Shown: positions 42,991-55,600, numbered from the stretch's first letter. The stretch is 64,000 nucleotides of DNA from Bettongia penicillata ogilbyi (GCA_023548195.1 JAJHZJ010000751.1:2894265-2958264), one strand, 5' to 3'. Notes: a model not told the origin generated them from the letters alone. Numbers and translations are program-made.

Positions 42991-43489
42991 AATTAGTCTG
43001 TATGCCTTATTCTAATATATGTCAAAAGTGCATTATGAGACCTGCTCACTTTGCATGATGCTCATTGGACAGATGGATAGAGAATTGCAGAACTCTGGAT
43101 TTGCAGCTGCCATATTATAAACCAGATTGGGCTCCAAGAATAAGTGAGTTTCCAAATATAGTCAATTATTTTCTATCAACACTAGATTCTTTTATGCTTT
43201 CCTGGAAGAAAATGTGGGCTATATACAATAAGAGAGGAAGGGCAGGGCTGGGGTAATGCCCCTGATGTCAGCATTTGATTAAGAGATTTGGGTCCTTAAA
43301 TAGAATAAAGGAGGAAATAGATTACAGTAACTCTTTGTGTCATGCATGCAAAGAGAACTGACATTAAGTTATTTATCAAGTCAGAATATGAATGACAATT
43401 GCTGGAGGGTTGTTGAAAAGGGCCCCAGAAATGGTTCTCTGACTGAAGAAAGCTTAGTGTACCCTAAACATTTAGGGAGCCAGAAGTAA
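42991..43489. other. Single-copy DNA
   Basis: Plus frame 43065-43256 lacks a recognisable domain. No repeat seen. Confidence 0.35.
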
Positions 43490-43580
43490 TATGACATAAG
43501 GGTAGTAAGGAGCAGACCTGTGATTAAAACCCAGGTCTTTGATTCCAAGTCCAATGTTATTTTCCTTGCATCAGAGTAAC
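43490..43580 (-). mobile_element. MIR-like fragment
   Basis: GTAGTAAGGAGCAGACCTGT, ATTAAAACCCAGGTCTTTGA and TTCCTTGCATCA fit a decayed reversed MIR. Confidence 0.5.
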
Positions 43581-45574
43581 TAATTCTCTGGAACTACCAT
43601 AGTCTTAGAGGGTGACATTTGTGTAGAGGGAAACAAAATCATCAAAGAAATTAGAAAAAGAAATTGACATTTGGGGATCTGATTTCTAATGCAAACTCTG
43701 TGTAAAATCAAATCCTATTCTGATGCTTCATCCTACCGGAAAGGAGATCCTTAAAGGCAATGACAGTGAATCACAAACTCTGGCTGTTCCCATCAAATTA
43801 AGAAAGGGTCCAGTATAGGCCCAATCACAAGCTGGTACTTCTGTCCTCCAAGGACCAGCATTGCTAAGTTAGGGAGAAGCAGCCTCACTTCTGGGTTCTC
43901 TCTGGGACAGTCAATTTTTCTCCCCAAATCTGCTACAATATTAGAAGTTTCATAATCTGCATTGGTGGATGGACTTAACCCACATGGGTGAAATTACAGG
44001 GACGATAAAACTCAATTATAAGGTAAGTATCCCAAGGGACCAACGTTTTATTATACTTTAGGTGAAATTCTGTTTTTCAGATAAACAGTTATTCATTGTC
44101 TACCTTCGGAAAGCATAGTAAAGCAGATACTGACCCAATTTTCTGACTAGCCCTATGTCAGAGGTTTCTTTTACTATGTACTTAGAGAATAATTGAGCCA
44201 AAAGGAGATCCTTTTCCCTATTCTGCATTTTTTTCTATAGTTACTAATTCAAAGATGAATGGTTTTTTGTCATGGGAGACCCAGGAAAGTCAGTAGTAGA
44301 CAGTACTAAATATGTCTAGATTTAGACTCTGGACTTGCAAATGAGGGCAAAAAATACCAATCATTTACAAGAAGAAAGATTTCTTATCAATGGTAGAAAT
44401 GAAGAGGGGAAGGTAATGGAAACCTAAAGCTCATAAAAATGCTAATGATCATATCTTCTGCAAATGTTCTCATTTAGTACAAAGTTTCTTTTCAATCACA
44501 CTATCCAGCATGTGCCTTTCTTTCTTCTGCTAATCTGTGTCTCAGTGCGAATTTGGAACAAATAAATCTATTTTTAAAAAAGATATTAGGAATTCCCTTC
44601 CAAGGATGATACTTAGCAAATGAGGTGATTTCTGGGACAAGATAACATTCTTTAGCTATTTGTAATGAAATCAGATGAACGTGTCTGGCCCACTTTCACT
44701 CATTTCATACATCTATTATCTCAAGACCCAGAATCACGTGAGGGATGGTGAGAAATTATGGGGAGAAATGGTTGCTCTGAAGGCTGTGAGATCATTTTCC
44801 ATCCTTTCCTTGCATCTCAGGTTCCTTGGAGTCATTCTTCAGAAACCAGACAGGAAAGACTGACTTTTTCTAATTGTAGGTCTGCTGTGACCTACACCCC
44901 CTCTGCAGGTAGGGGTCTGGATTTGTTTAGGGGAATAAACAGGGCTTTGTTCAGAATGGCTAATAAATCCATTTACCAGTATCCTATAGTACTGACATTT
45001 GCACAAAAACTAGCAATACCTACCTGTTGCTTTGGTTCATTGACTGAAGTCAAAAAACATGGAGCAAGGTAATCAGAGACCCATAATTAACTCTGAAGCA
45101 ATGTAAAGCCACAAGATAATTTATATTGATTCTTAGCAATAAGCCTTTCCCAAGATAACAAGAATTGTCTTGTTCTGTGTGATACGGAGAGATTTACTAA
45201 TCCACTATCAGCCTATTTTTTAAAATATATCCAACCATAGGTAGAATCCCCAAACCAGAGTGCCCTATTCCATTTCTAAGCAATGAGGGTAAAGGGAAGC
45301 ACCTCTTTGAAGAATAATGAAAGGCAGCTGTTTGAAAAAGTTTGACCTGCTTTTATCTGCGAGCTATAAAACAGGACCTGTCAGCTACAGTTTAAAAAGC
45401 AATGAAAATAAATGGGAAAGTCATAGCTATATGGCAGATTATGAGATCTCTCTTATTGCAAAATTAATTGCTGAGTTATTTGAAATTCTATGCCCATATT
45501 TCTGCTCTTGGAAAACTTTTAAAAATGACTAGCTTGAAAATTACATTGCAATGAAAATATATAGGTATGCATAT
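43581..45574. other. Long single-copy stretch (2 kb)
   Basis: Open frames 44675-44863, 44758-45072 and 45317-45532 have no recognisable domain or splice context. No repeat seen. Confidence 0.4.
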
Positions 45575-45640
45575 AATATGTGTATAGTATATTGTAAGTG
45601 TGTGTGTATTTATACACACACATACATACAGATAGGCATT
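45575..45640. repeat. (TG)/(CA) simple repeat
   Basis: GTAAGTGTGTGTGTATTTAT followed by ACACACACATACATACAGAT, nearly an inverted repeat. An L2-like scrap on the minus strand follows at about 45695-45750. Confidence 0.8.
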
Positions 45641-45784
45641 GAACTAAATTTATGTCTTTATATGTAACCTATATGTAGCTTTAGGTACTTCTATTTTAAT
45701 TCAATTCAATAAGCTTTCATGTTGTACTTACTATAGGCTAGGTAGGTGTTTTTTTCTTTATCTTGTAATCCTTTGTCATTTCAT

Positions 45785-47005
45785 TTCTCCTTATGCATCA
45801 CCCCTCCTCTGTTTTTTGTCCTCATTTTGACCTCAATTCCCTCTATCCCTTATTATTTCCCTATACTGACTATACTCTCCTCCCCTCATAATCTTGACCC
45901 CTTGATGAACTAATTCAACTATACATACCCTCTACTCTCAAAGCCTCCCTTGCTCACGTGTCTGACTGCCCATTACACCTTGGCAACTCTTGACATTGAA
46001 TTTCTTCCAACATCTGCCTCCTTTGCTTCTATTCACATACTGCTGAACAAAGCTGGAAGAAATTCCAAACCTGCCTGGCTCCTCTACAAATTTATGTTAC
46101 CTAATCTCTCCTGGGTCTGCAGTGCAGCAAGGCAGATCTTCTAATTCTCCCTAATTGATTTACTATCCCTCTCTCCATAGAAGCTATTCCAAATCTTCTC
46201 ATCTCTTCTCAGGCTTTCAGCTGTATCCTTTCCCTTCTCTCTCAACTGAAGAAAGAACTCACCTTTACTTCACAGGGAAAAAAATTAAACTATTCAAGGA
46301 GAAATCTTCCTTCTCATCTCACATTAGTCAGACATATACTCTCCTCTATTCCCATTACTCCAACATAGGTGAAAAAATGGTCCTTGAACTTGACAAGTAT
46401 AACCCCCTCCCAAGTACCCTCCAGATTCAACTCATCCATTTTTTAGATAGCGTCCATTAACATACTCTTCCTTTTCTAATCTTCAGTCTCTCCCCATCTA
46501 CTGACTTTTCCTCTGCTGCTTATAAGCATGTCAATATCTCACTCTTTAAACAAACAAGCAAATATACCTCTCACTTGATCTGACTCGCCCTGCTAGATAA
46601 TGGACTATGCTTCTCTTCCATTTCATGACTAAAGCCCTGAAAAATCTATCTCCATTTGGACCCTCCTCTTCACATTCCCTTAGTATCTTAAATACCCTGA
46701 AATCTAGTTTCTAACATTCTTTTTCAACTTGCCTTTTCAAAGTTACCAGTGATTTCTTCATTTTCAAATAGAATAGACTCCCTCAATTCTCATCTTCTTG
46801 CTCTCTGTACAGCACTTGAGACTAGTGTTCTCCATCACCTGGAGACTCTTTTCTGTGTATGCTTTCATGACATTGCTATCTCCAGGTTCCCCTAGCTGTC
46901 TGATTTTTTTTCTCTTCTATTTCTTAACTTGGTCCATCATCCTATGTCATGTCCACTAACCTAACTTTTACCCAGGTATTATGAAACTTCTTTTTGTAAG
47001 AGTCC
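45785..47005 (+). pseudogene. CR1/L2-clade LINE reverse-transcriptase relic
   Basis: A 1.2-kb stretch that follows the coding order of a mammalian CR1/L2-type ORF2. Landmarks: AACTCTTGACATTGAATTTC and ATACTGCTGAACAAAGCTGG (45985-46055), GTCTCTCCCCATCTACTGAC (46486-46505), AAAGTTACCAGTGATTTC (46739-46756). The RT core reads LLALCTALETSVLHHLETLF at about 46796-46855, in place of the 'LLALCTAFDTVDHHLLETLF' expected for the clade, so the catalytic FD has become LE. It continues as CFHDIAISRFP. Stops and indels throughout. Confidence 0.6.
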
Positions 47006-47409
47006 CTAGAAATGTGTTTACAGGCATAGTATTCCCAAAAAGGTGTTAAATGAATTTACAAAGACTCTTTAAACATTAATTCAAGGTTGTCTGAAAACAT
47101 AAACTTCCTTTCTGCACCAGACAAAAATGAAATAACAGGTTTAGTCTAAATGTGGGACATTCTTTGTCCAGCAATATTGTTCATCTGGCCTTCCTCGATT
47201 TGGTGGCTCACATCCTTCTCATTCCCTATTGACTATAGAACTGTCAGGCCAAAATAATCAGAACAAATTTATAATCACTACTGCTTAGCAGAACGAATCC
47301 AAGATGGTCAAGAGTTATCGTATGATAGGTGAAATCCAGAAACAGGTAGGGGAAAGAAACCTAATGACCAAGAGTAGCCCAAAATTACACAACAATTTAT
47401 AACCCACAA
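47006..47409. other. Single-copy DNA
   Basis: No gene or repeat recognised. Confidence 0.35.
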
Positions 47410-47418
47410 GTCACTGTG

Positions 47419-47472
<54 letters not shown>
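47410..47472. repeat. (TA)n microsatellite
   Basis: TGTATATATATATATATACA then a continuous TA array to 47468. Confidence 0.95.
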
Positions 47473-48192
47473 ATTTCCCGGTAGTAATTCCCAACAGAGA
47501 CAATATGATGCACCAACTATAGTAGAGATGGGATACATAACACATGTGATCTGCTAAGATGAGAAGATTAACTAAACATAGAATTGAGATATCAATGTTA
47601 ATAGAGTTCTAGAGCATCATGATGATACCTACAGAGTGGGAATCTCAGAAACAATGAAATGTTAGCTTTCCTGACCATACCTTTGTCATATGCCAAAATA
47701 TCTCCTATATTCATTATTGTTATTTGATGTTTTTTCTTATAATAGGTTTTTGCCTTGCATTTCTTGAATTTGTATATTCTCTCTGTGTTCTCTAGAGACC
47801 TACATCACCTATGTGTACAAATTCCTATTGGTAGTCTGGTAACCTATTGAGAGGTCCTATGTCCTGTGGAAGAGAAGAATTATCTCTTGGTACATTATTG
47901 TCTACACTATTTCATTTAAATCATTTCTGCTTGAACAAATGAATGTCATATCTGGTTTTCTAGTGAAAGAGAACACACTGGTTGTGTCTTTTGGGTTATG
48001 GTTTTTTAGTTAAAGGTGATCCACAAAAGAATGGCTTTTCTAGGGACATAAAATGTGAAATGGGGATAGCCAAGTTCTACACTTGCTAAACTGAACATTC
48101 AAGAGTTAGGATATATACTTTGAGCCACAAGAAAGGCCCTGGAAGTGCAAATAAATGGTTAGTGACCAAAACACATATTATTATTGTTACAT
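47473..48192. other. Single-copy DNA
   Basis: No gene or repeat recognised. Confidence 0.35.
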
Positions 48193-48430
48193 TTACTAGA
48201 GTTAGGTGGTACATCAGCCAAAGTCAGGAAGACCGAAGTTTGAAGGTTGACTCTGATACTTACTACTTATATGAAAAGCCACTTAACTTTTCTCAGTCTC
48301 AGTTTCCTCATCTATAAAATGGAGATAAATATAACAATGACCTCAAAAGATGTTGTAGGGATCAAAAAATGTATAAATCTTTGCAAACCTTAAAGTGCTA
48401 TGTAAATAGTAACTATTATAATTACTATAT
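48193..48430 (+). mobile_element. CORE-type tRNA-SINE (MAR1/MIR-like)
   Basis: GAGTTAGGTGGTACATCAGC head, CAGTCTCAGTTTCCTCATC, AAAGATGTTGTAGGGATCAA and the CORE end CAAACCTTAAAGTGCTATGT. Confidence 0.8.
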
Positions 48431-48649
48431 TACATTTTCTTTGCTATTAATGCTTGACCATGCAAACAATCTGTACGGCATGTCCTCTGTTATTTGATTG
48501 ATTTTCTGGATCCTTTGACCTGTGGCCTCTTCTGGGGGGAGAATACACACATCAATCTTCTTCTTCTGGTATGTTTTCTCTAATTGAAAGTAGCTATCCA
48601 GATTTCTACAGTTTCATAAAGATCCATTTGCTTGGTTTTCTAATTCTTC
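48431..48649. other. Single-copy or repeat-associated DNA
   Basis: Possibly the upstream part of the unclassified repeat that follows. Nothing else recognised. Confidence 0.3.
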
Positions 48650-49205
48650 CCTCTAATGTGATGGCCAAGCCATTGTGGTCCTAACGAGGAGATGAGAGAG
48701 GTCTTTTCTCTTGTAACACCATGCGGATCATCATTGGACTTGTGTGTATTGATAATGCATTTTTGCTTACTGTTAATAGGAAGATCTTCTCCATCCATTA
48801 ATGGGCCTACCCATGAAGAGGAATTTGATTAGGGAAGATTTGTAGGCCTACATCTTTTGTTAATGAGCACTGATTCTCTAGGATTGTAGTGCCTTCTGGC
48901 TATAAAAAAATGTATAGTCTCAGGTCATGTTTTACTTTGGGATCTACTCTTTGGAAGTGTTTGTTTGGCCAGATGAGACTGTGGACAGCTTCTAAAGAGT
49001 GCCCTGGCTTTGAAAATCCAGATGGCAATGCTTCTGTCTCTGGTAACTATGTATGTATGAAATGGTCAGACAGTTGGATCTATCTGTTGATCAATGATGT
49101 GTGTATTGCTTATGTCAGACAGTTGAAAGCATGTCTGTTGATTTTGATTTCTCTGTATTTTCTCCGAAGTTCAGGGTGCTGACTTTTCCACTTGAACAAG
49201 TGAAT
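48650..49205 (+). repeat. Unclassified repeat, third copy
   Basis: Shares the order seen at 32.1-32.8 kb: TAATGTGATGGCCAAGCC, GGAAGATCTTCTCCATCC, CCTTCTGGCTATAAAAAAAT (TATA-like at 48899-48908), GTTTTACTTTGGGATCTACT, GTGTTTGTTTGGCCAGATGA, GGTCAGACAGTTGGATCTAT, TTTGATTTCTCTGTATTTTC and GAAGTTCAGGGTGCTGAC. It has a single copy of the TTTTACTTTGGG block, so the tandem doubling at 32 kb is not part of the family structure. Confidence 0.65.
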
Positions 49206-49994
49206 ACATGTGCTTGATCAAAGTGATAGTTGACCCCTTGAAAATTGCTTTTCTTTTAGAAATGCAGATCAAAGAATCTGTGATAGCAGGCCCTCCTGTG
49301 AATGTAGGGTGCTTGCTTTTACACTGTGGAAACCTAGCTTTGTAAACAATGAGAATACATGTTGCTCACTGTCTGTCAAGCAGCAGAAACAGTTCCTCGC
49401 TTTCTCTTTTGTTTGTCAATTAATAGCATATGGTTGCTTTCCCAACAGTTTCACTGTCACCCTTAGTGCAATTAAAGAAATTGAAAAGAGATCATTTTAA
49501 AGAGAAAGACAGGAAAGTGTCTGAATGTTTTACTCCTTTCCCTTGTCTCTTCCTGAAGATTACCTGTTTGCTCCATCTCTGTCATTTTTATTATATAGGT
49601 TCCTTGTCTTAAGGCCTTTGACAACAATGCAGCAGGCTCATCTGAAGGAGATTGTCCACCATTTTATATTATCCCAACTACTACTCCACTCCATTAATAT
49701 GGATAATTAAAAAACGCCCTGGATATTATCTTTGTGAGAACAAAACTTAAGACAAGAAGAAAGTACAAGAATCAAGAATACGAATCAGAAAGTCAAAAGG
49801 AAGAGGCTGAGGACCATGGGCTAGCATTAAAATATCTGAGAACAAATTGCTATCTCCTAAAAATAGAGTTAAGAAGAACATCAGGGGCAGATCCACTCAA
49901 TTAATGGTTTGTATTAACACACCTGATTTTGTCATGTCCTGACTTTACATGTAATTCTATTTGGGGGCTAGAATTTAGAAAAAGGCAGATCATA
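49206..49994. other. Single-copy DNA
   Basis: Overlapping plus frames 49309-49500, 49430-49612 and 49525-49710 have no recognisable domains. Confidence 0.4.
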
Positions 49995-50130
49995 AAATAG
50001 CCAGTTTCCTCATCTGTAAAATGAGAGATTAGTGATTTTTTTGTGTTATAGATAATAACGTTAATTCTAAGGGTCCTGGATGACCCTGACTGTTCCTTCT
50101 AGCTTTGATCTTATGAATATTGAATATTTT
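49995..50130 (+). mobile_element. tRNA-SINE 3' fragment
   Basis: CCAGTTTCCTCATCTGTAAA through AGGGTCCTGGATGACCCTGA and TTCCTTCTAGCTTTGATC. Confidence 0.65.
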
Positions 50131-50164
50131 TAGCATCAGAAGGCAGAGATTTGACAAAAGAAAT

Positions 50165-50430
50165 TGGTCAACTTAATTCAACAATTACTTATTCAGTGTC
50201 TACTACGTGCCAGGCACTGTATGAGTGACTGAAAAGAAAAAAACACACAAACAAAATAATTTCTTGCTTTCAAGGAGTTTTCTTACTCCTTGGAAGGATA
50301 AGACATTTACTTAAGTACAATATAATTTGAGGAAGGAAGGATAGCTAATAAATAAACGTGTCAGGAAGGGATTTGCTAAAAGCTTCTTATATGAAAACTA
50401 ATATTTGGTAGGGCCATGTGAGAGTTAAAG
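50165..50430 (-). mobile_element. L2 LINE 3' end, reversed
   Basis: AATTCAACAATTACTTATTC, GTGCCAGGCACTGTATGAG, TTTCAAGGAGTTTTCTTACT and AGGGATTTGCTAAAAGCTTC. Confidence 0.65.
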
Positions 50431-50506
50431 ATGTAAATGGTAACGGATAGATGGACTTAGCTTTTAATAGAGGCTTTCCTGATGTCAATGGGTTGAGAGC
50501 TGCCAG

Positions 50507-51062
50507 TGGGCCATCTAGGTGGTGCAGTGGATAGAGTGCCAGACTTGGAGTCAGGAAGACTCTTCCTGAGTTCAAAATCTGGCATCAAACACTTTCTAGC
50601 TGTGTGACACTGAGCAGATCACTTATCTTTGCCTCAGTTTCCTCATCTGTAAAATGAGCTGGAGACGGAATTGGCAAACCATTCTAGTATCTTTGCCAAG
50701 AAAACCTCAAAAGGGATCATGAAGAGTTGTATATGACTGAAAGGGGCCGCTAGGTGGTGCAGTGGATAGAGCACCAGTGCAGGAGTCAGGAGGACCTGAG
50801 TTCAAATCATTCCTCAGACACTTGATACTCACTAGCTGTGTGACCTTGGGCAAGTCACTTAACCCCAACTGCCTTCATCCTGATGAATATCTGGTCACTG
50901 GACCCAGATGGCTCTGAAGGAGAAGTGAGGCTGGTGACCTACACAGCCCTCCCTCGCTCAAAACAAAGTCAAGCACAAGTCATATCGTCATTTCTCTGAT
51001 GGCTTGGTCTTCTTCGGTGATGAAGGACGAACACACATGACTGAATGAAGACTGAAAAACAA
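50507..51062 (+). mobile_element. Type-A SINE interrupted by a type-B SINE
   Basis: The type-A host occupies 50507-50741 (GGCCATCTAGGTGGTGCAGT, AAAATGAGCTGGAGACGGAA, AGAAAACCTCAAAAGGGATC, TATATGACTGAA). It resumes at 51046 with its A-rich end (TGAAGACTGAAAAACAACAG). A complete type-B SINE sits inside. Reading across the junction restores the usual type-A tail. Confidence 0.85.
50742..51036 (+). mobile_element. Complete type-B SINE nested in type A
   Basis: Head GGGGCCGCTAGGTGGTGCAG, B-box GAGTTCAAATC, GTGTGACCTTGGGCAAGTCA, then type-B 3' module ATCTGGTCACTGGACCCAGA, TGAGGCTGGTGACCTACAC, AAAACAAAGTCAAGCACAAG, GGTGATGAAGGACGAACACA. Flanked by ATGACTGAA at 50733-50741 and 51037-51045. Least-decayed type-B copy in the window. 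Confidence 0.88.
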
Positions 51063-51254
51063 CAGTTTACTTTGTCCTTTCTGGATATTCCATTCATTTA
51101 GAACGGACGTGTCTCCAGTTTTTAATGTCTGATATGAGTAAGGTCATATATTGAGATTTCCTTTCTTTCTACAGTGAAAATAGGTCTCCTGTCCACCACC
51201 ACTTAGTTCCTCTGAAATACTTAGGAAGATATTAAGTAATCTTACTATTTCACA

Positions 51255-51256
<2 letters not shown>

Positions 51257-51292
<36 letters not shown>
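51257..51292. repeat. (TA)n microsatellite
   Basis: About 16 TA units. Confidence 0.95.
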
Positions 51293-51293
<1 letters not shown>

Positions 51294-51439
51294 AAATACT
51301 TATATTTACACAATATGTATGATGGATACAAATCATAAATGGCATTCAAAAAATAGAGGCTAGCAAAGTCAGGCCTTTGGATTTCACTTACACTACTTTT
51401 TGCCTGTGATGTTAATAAACTGTATGTTTCTTGAGATGA

Positions 51440-51690
51440 ATGTTTTTAACCTTCTTTGTATTACTAGCAGTTAACACAGTGTTTGACAACTGATAATAAA
51501 TGTTTATAGACTGGTTAACTTGACTTCAATAAAATGTAAACTTCTTCAGACCAAAGACTTTTTCATAGCAGAAACTGGCGAACAAAAATTGCTTAATAAA
51601 TGCTTATGATTGGTTGTATTTGTATTCCCAGTGCTTGGCTTATGGTAGGTTTTCAATAGAAGTTGTAAATTCATTGATTAATTGCATAGT
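51440..51690 (+). mobile_element. Two L2 3'-end fragments in tandem
   Basis: 51465-51515 (AGTTAACACAGTGTTTGACA ... AATAAATGTTTATAGACTGG) and 51530-51650 (TGTAAACTTCTTCAGACCAA ... ATTCCCAGTGCTTGGCTTAT, GTAGGTTTTCAATAGAAG). Confidence 0.6.
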
Positions 51691-52239
51691 TCAACTTAAT
51701 TTCACAATCTATTGAAGCATCTTAGTTGTTGTGAACACTTTCATAAGACTTTTTTTCAAGACTGTTCCAAATCCTCAGAGGAATATGGTTCGGGGGGAGG
51801 GATTAGCTAGGAGCGATTTGCTTCCCTTTGTGGGTTTCCTAAGTTAGCATGTTCTAAAGTCATTTGAGGACTTCTCCAAACACATTAGATATCTCTGGAT
51901 GACAGAATACATGCTGTGCTACTTTGAGGTCAGAAAGTCTTGACCTCCAGGAAGAAGAAAGGGGTGAATATCAAGGACGATTAAGAGTGAATTAGTTTTC
52001 ACTACTTAGAAGGCAAGCATGTGAGATGGAAGTGACTTTCATTCTTGCCCACTTGGGATATTTTTTTGCCACTATGATAAGAGGTTATTTAGAGAAGAGA
52101 TTAATGATTAGGTGAAAAGTGACTCTACTTGTTTTTTTTCTTAATTTAAATTTCAGTTTAATAAATATTTCAAGATAATGATTTTGCTTCCTTACTCATG
52201 ACTTTGGTGATTTTAGTAGCTAGAACAGTAACTGTAAAT
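51691..52239. other. Single-copy DNA
   Basis: No gene or repeat recognised. Confidence 0.35.
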
Positions 52240-52505
52240 GTTAATGTAATCATTGTCAAATGGGATTGTATATGTAAAACATCTTGCAAAACTTAAAGTA
52301 CTATATAAATGTAAGATATTATCATCCTCACTTTCACCTTCATTATCGTTTAAAGTGGTCATAGTTGTCCTATATGCCATCTCTACCCATTGGACTGTGA
52401 GATATTTGAGAGCTGGCTCTGGTTTTGCATATGTTTGTATTTCTAGCACTTGGCACAGTGCTTGGTAAACTGTAGGTGCTTGATAAACGCCTGTTGACTT
52501 GATTA
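52240..52505 (+). mobile_element. CORE-SINE end followed by L2 3' end
   Basis: 52240-52335: ACATCTTGCAAAACTTAAAG, TACTATATAAATGTAAG (CORE-SINE tail). 52370-52505: CATTGGACTGTGAGATATTT, CTAGCACTTGGCACAGTGCT, TGTAGGTGCTTGATAAACGC (L2 terminus). Confidence 0.7.
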
Positions 52506-52626
52506 TTAGTGATTGTTTCTCCCAGACTTTGTCTTCTGTCAGGGTAGTTTGCTTAGTTCTAGCCTCTTGGTTCAGAGTTAGGAAGAACTCTGCATAATAT
52601 CCTGCTAATTAACTCATAGTAGGCAT

Positions 52627-55600
52627 TTTTTTAATTTTTGCAATATTTATTTATTTTATTATTATTATTATTTTAGTGTTCTACAATCACTTCCTTAAAA
52701 TTAAGATTTTATCCCCCCCCCTCACCTTTCACCCACTACCCCCCTCCCTCCCCGCAACAGCATACAATTCTGTATAGGTTTTACATATACTTTCCTATTA
52801 AGTACATTTTCACTATAGTCATGCTATATAGTTGACCTAAAATAAATGGAAGAAATCATATAACAAATCAAAATATAATACACTAAAACCCACACACATA
52901 CAAACATGATCTGCTACATTCTGCGAATGACTTCCATATTTCTTTCTCTGAGTGTGAAAGACATTTTGCCTTAGAAAACCACCATTGGGATTTTTTTTTT
53001 AAGTAAGTTCTTGCGTTATTACGAAGTTTCAAGTCTACTTGAAAAAACTCTCACACACTGTGGTCGCTGCTGTGCACAAAGTTCTCCTGGTTCTGCTCCT
53101 TTCACTCAGCAGCAGATCATATAAGTCCTTCCAGGCCTCCCTGAAGTCTTCTTGTTCATCATTTCTTATGGCACAATAGTACTCCATTACATTCATATAC
53201 CATAATTTATTCAGCCATTCCCCAATTGATGGGCATCCCCTTGATTTCCAGTACTTGGCAACCACAAAGAGTGCTGCTATAAATATTTTTGTACATGTGG
53301 GACCCTTTCCCATTTTTATACAGTCCTAGTAGAGATATTGCTGGATCAAAGGGTATGCACATTTTTGTAGCCCTTTGGGCATAGTTCCAAAACATTCTCC
53401 AGAATGGTTGGATGATCTCACAGCTCCACCAACAATGAATTAGTGTTCCAACTCTCCCACATCCTCTCCAGCATTTATCATTTTCTTGTTCTGTTATGTT
53501 TGCCAATCTTATAGGTGTGATGTGGTACCTCAGAGTTGTTTTGATTTGCATCTCTCTCATCAGTAGTGATTTAGAGCACTTTTTCATATGATTATAGATA
53601 TCTTTAATTTCTTCCCCTGAAAATTGCCTGTTCATATCCTTTGACCATTTATCAACTGGGGAATGACTTGTATGGTTATACATTTGAGTCAGTCCTCTAT
53701 ATATTCTAGAAATGAGGCCTTTATCCCTGAGCTTAGCCATAAAATTTTTTTCCCAATTTACTACATCCCTTTGAATTTTGGTTGCATTGGGTTTGGTTGT
53801 GCAAAAACTTTTCAGTTAATGTAATCAAAATTATCTATCTTGCATTTCATAATGCTTTCTATCGCTTCTTTAGTAAAAAATTCTTCCCTTCTCCATAAAT
53901 CTGTTAAATACACTATTCCTCACTCCTCCAGTTTATTCATGGTATCACTCTTTATACCTAAATCATGTACCCATTTGGACTTTATTCTTGTGTACCGTGT
54001 CAGACATGGGTCTATGCCTATGTTCCACCATACTGTTAACCAGTTTTCCCAGCAATTTTTGTCGAACAGTAAGTTCTTATCCCAGAAGCTGGGGTCGTCT
54101 TTGGGTTAATCAAACAGAAGGTTACCTACTGTGTCTTGCATGCCAAGTCTATTCCATTTGTCTACCCCTCTGTTTCTTCGACAATACCAAGTGGTTTTGA
54201 TAATTGCTGCTTTATAATACAATTTGAGTTCTGGTAGCGCTAGGCCATCTTCCCAAGTATTTCTTTTCATTAGTCCCTTTGATATTCTGGACCTTTTGTT
54301 CTTCCAAATGAATTTTGATATTATTTTATCCAGCTCTAGAAAATAATTATCTGATAGTTTAATTGGTATGGCACTAAATAAGTAAATTAATTTAGGTAGA
54401 ATTGTCATTTTTATTATATTAGCTCAGCCTACCCATGAACAACTGATGTTTTTCCACTTACTTAAATCTGACTTTATTTGTGCAAAAAGTGTCTTGTAAT
54501 TGTGTTCATATAATCCCTGGGTTTGTTTTGGCAGGTAAACTCCTAAGTATTTTATAGTGTCTACCCTTGCTTTAAGTGGGTTTTCTCTTTCTCTCTCTTG
54601 TTGGACTTTGTTGCTAATATATAGGAATGTAGAAGATTTGTGTGAGTTTATTTTGTAACCTGCAACTTTGCCAAAGTTGTTTATTATTTCAAGTAGTTTT
54701 TTACTTGAATCTCTGGGATTCTCTAGGTTTATCATCATATCATCTGCAAAGAGTGATAACTTAGTTTCTTCTTTGGCTATTTTTATTCCTTCAATTTCTT
54801 TATCTTGTCTAATTGCTACAGCTAACATTTCTAGTACCATATTGAATAATAGTGGTGATAATGGACATCCTTCTTTCACCCCTGATCTTATTGGAAATGC
54901 ATCTAGCTTATACCCAATGCATATAATGTTTGCTGAAGGTTTCAGGTAGATACTGCTTATTATTTTATGGAAAGTTCCCTTTATTCTTATGTTCTCCAGG
55001 GTTTTTAATAGGAATGGGTGTTGTATTTTGTCGAAAGCTTTTTCTGCATCTGTTGAGATAATCATGTGGTTTTTGTTAGTTTTGTTGTTGATATGATCAA
55101 TAATGTTAATAATTTTCCTAATATTGAACCAGCCCTGCATTCCTGGTATGAATCGTACCTGATCATAATGTGTTATTTTCGTGATAAGATGCTGTATTCG
55201 TTTTGCTAAAATCTTGTTTAAAATTTTTGCATCTATGCTCATTAGAGAAATTGGTCTATAATTTTCTTTCTCTGTTTTGTCTCTTCCTGGTTTGGGTATC
55301 AAAACCATATTTATATCATAGAAAGAATTTGGGAGGACTCCTTCCCCAATTTTCAAAAATAGTCTATATAGTATTGGAATTAACTGTTCTTTAAATGTTT
55401 GATAGAATTCACTTGTGAATCCATCTGGCCCTGGAGATTTTTTTTCCTAGGGAGTTCATTGATGGCTTGTTCAATTTCTTTTTCTGAGATGGAGTTGTTT
55501 AAGTATTCAACTTCCTCTTCTGTTAATCTGGGCAATTTGTATTTTTTAAAATATTCATCCATCTCACTTAGATTATCGAATTTGTGGGCATAAAGTTGGG

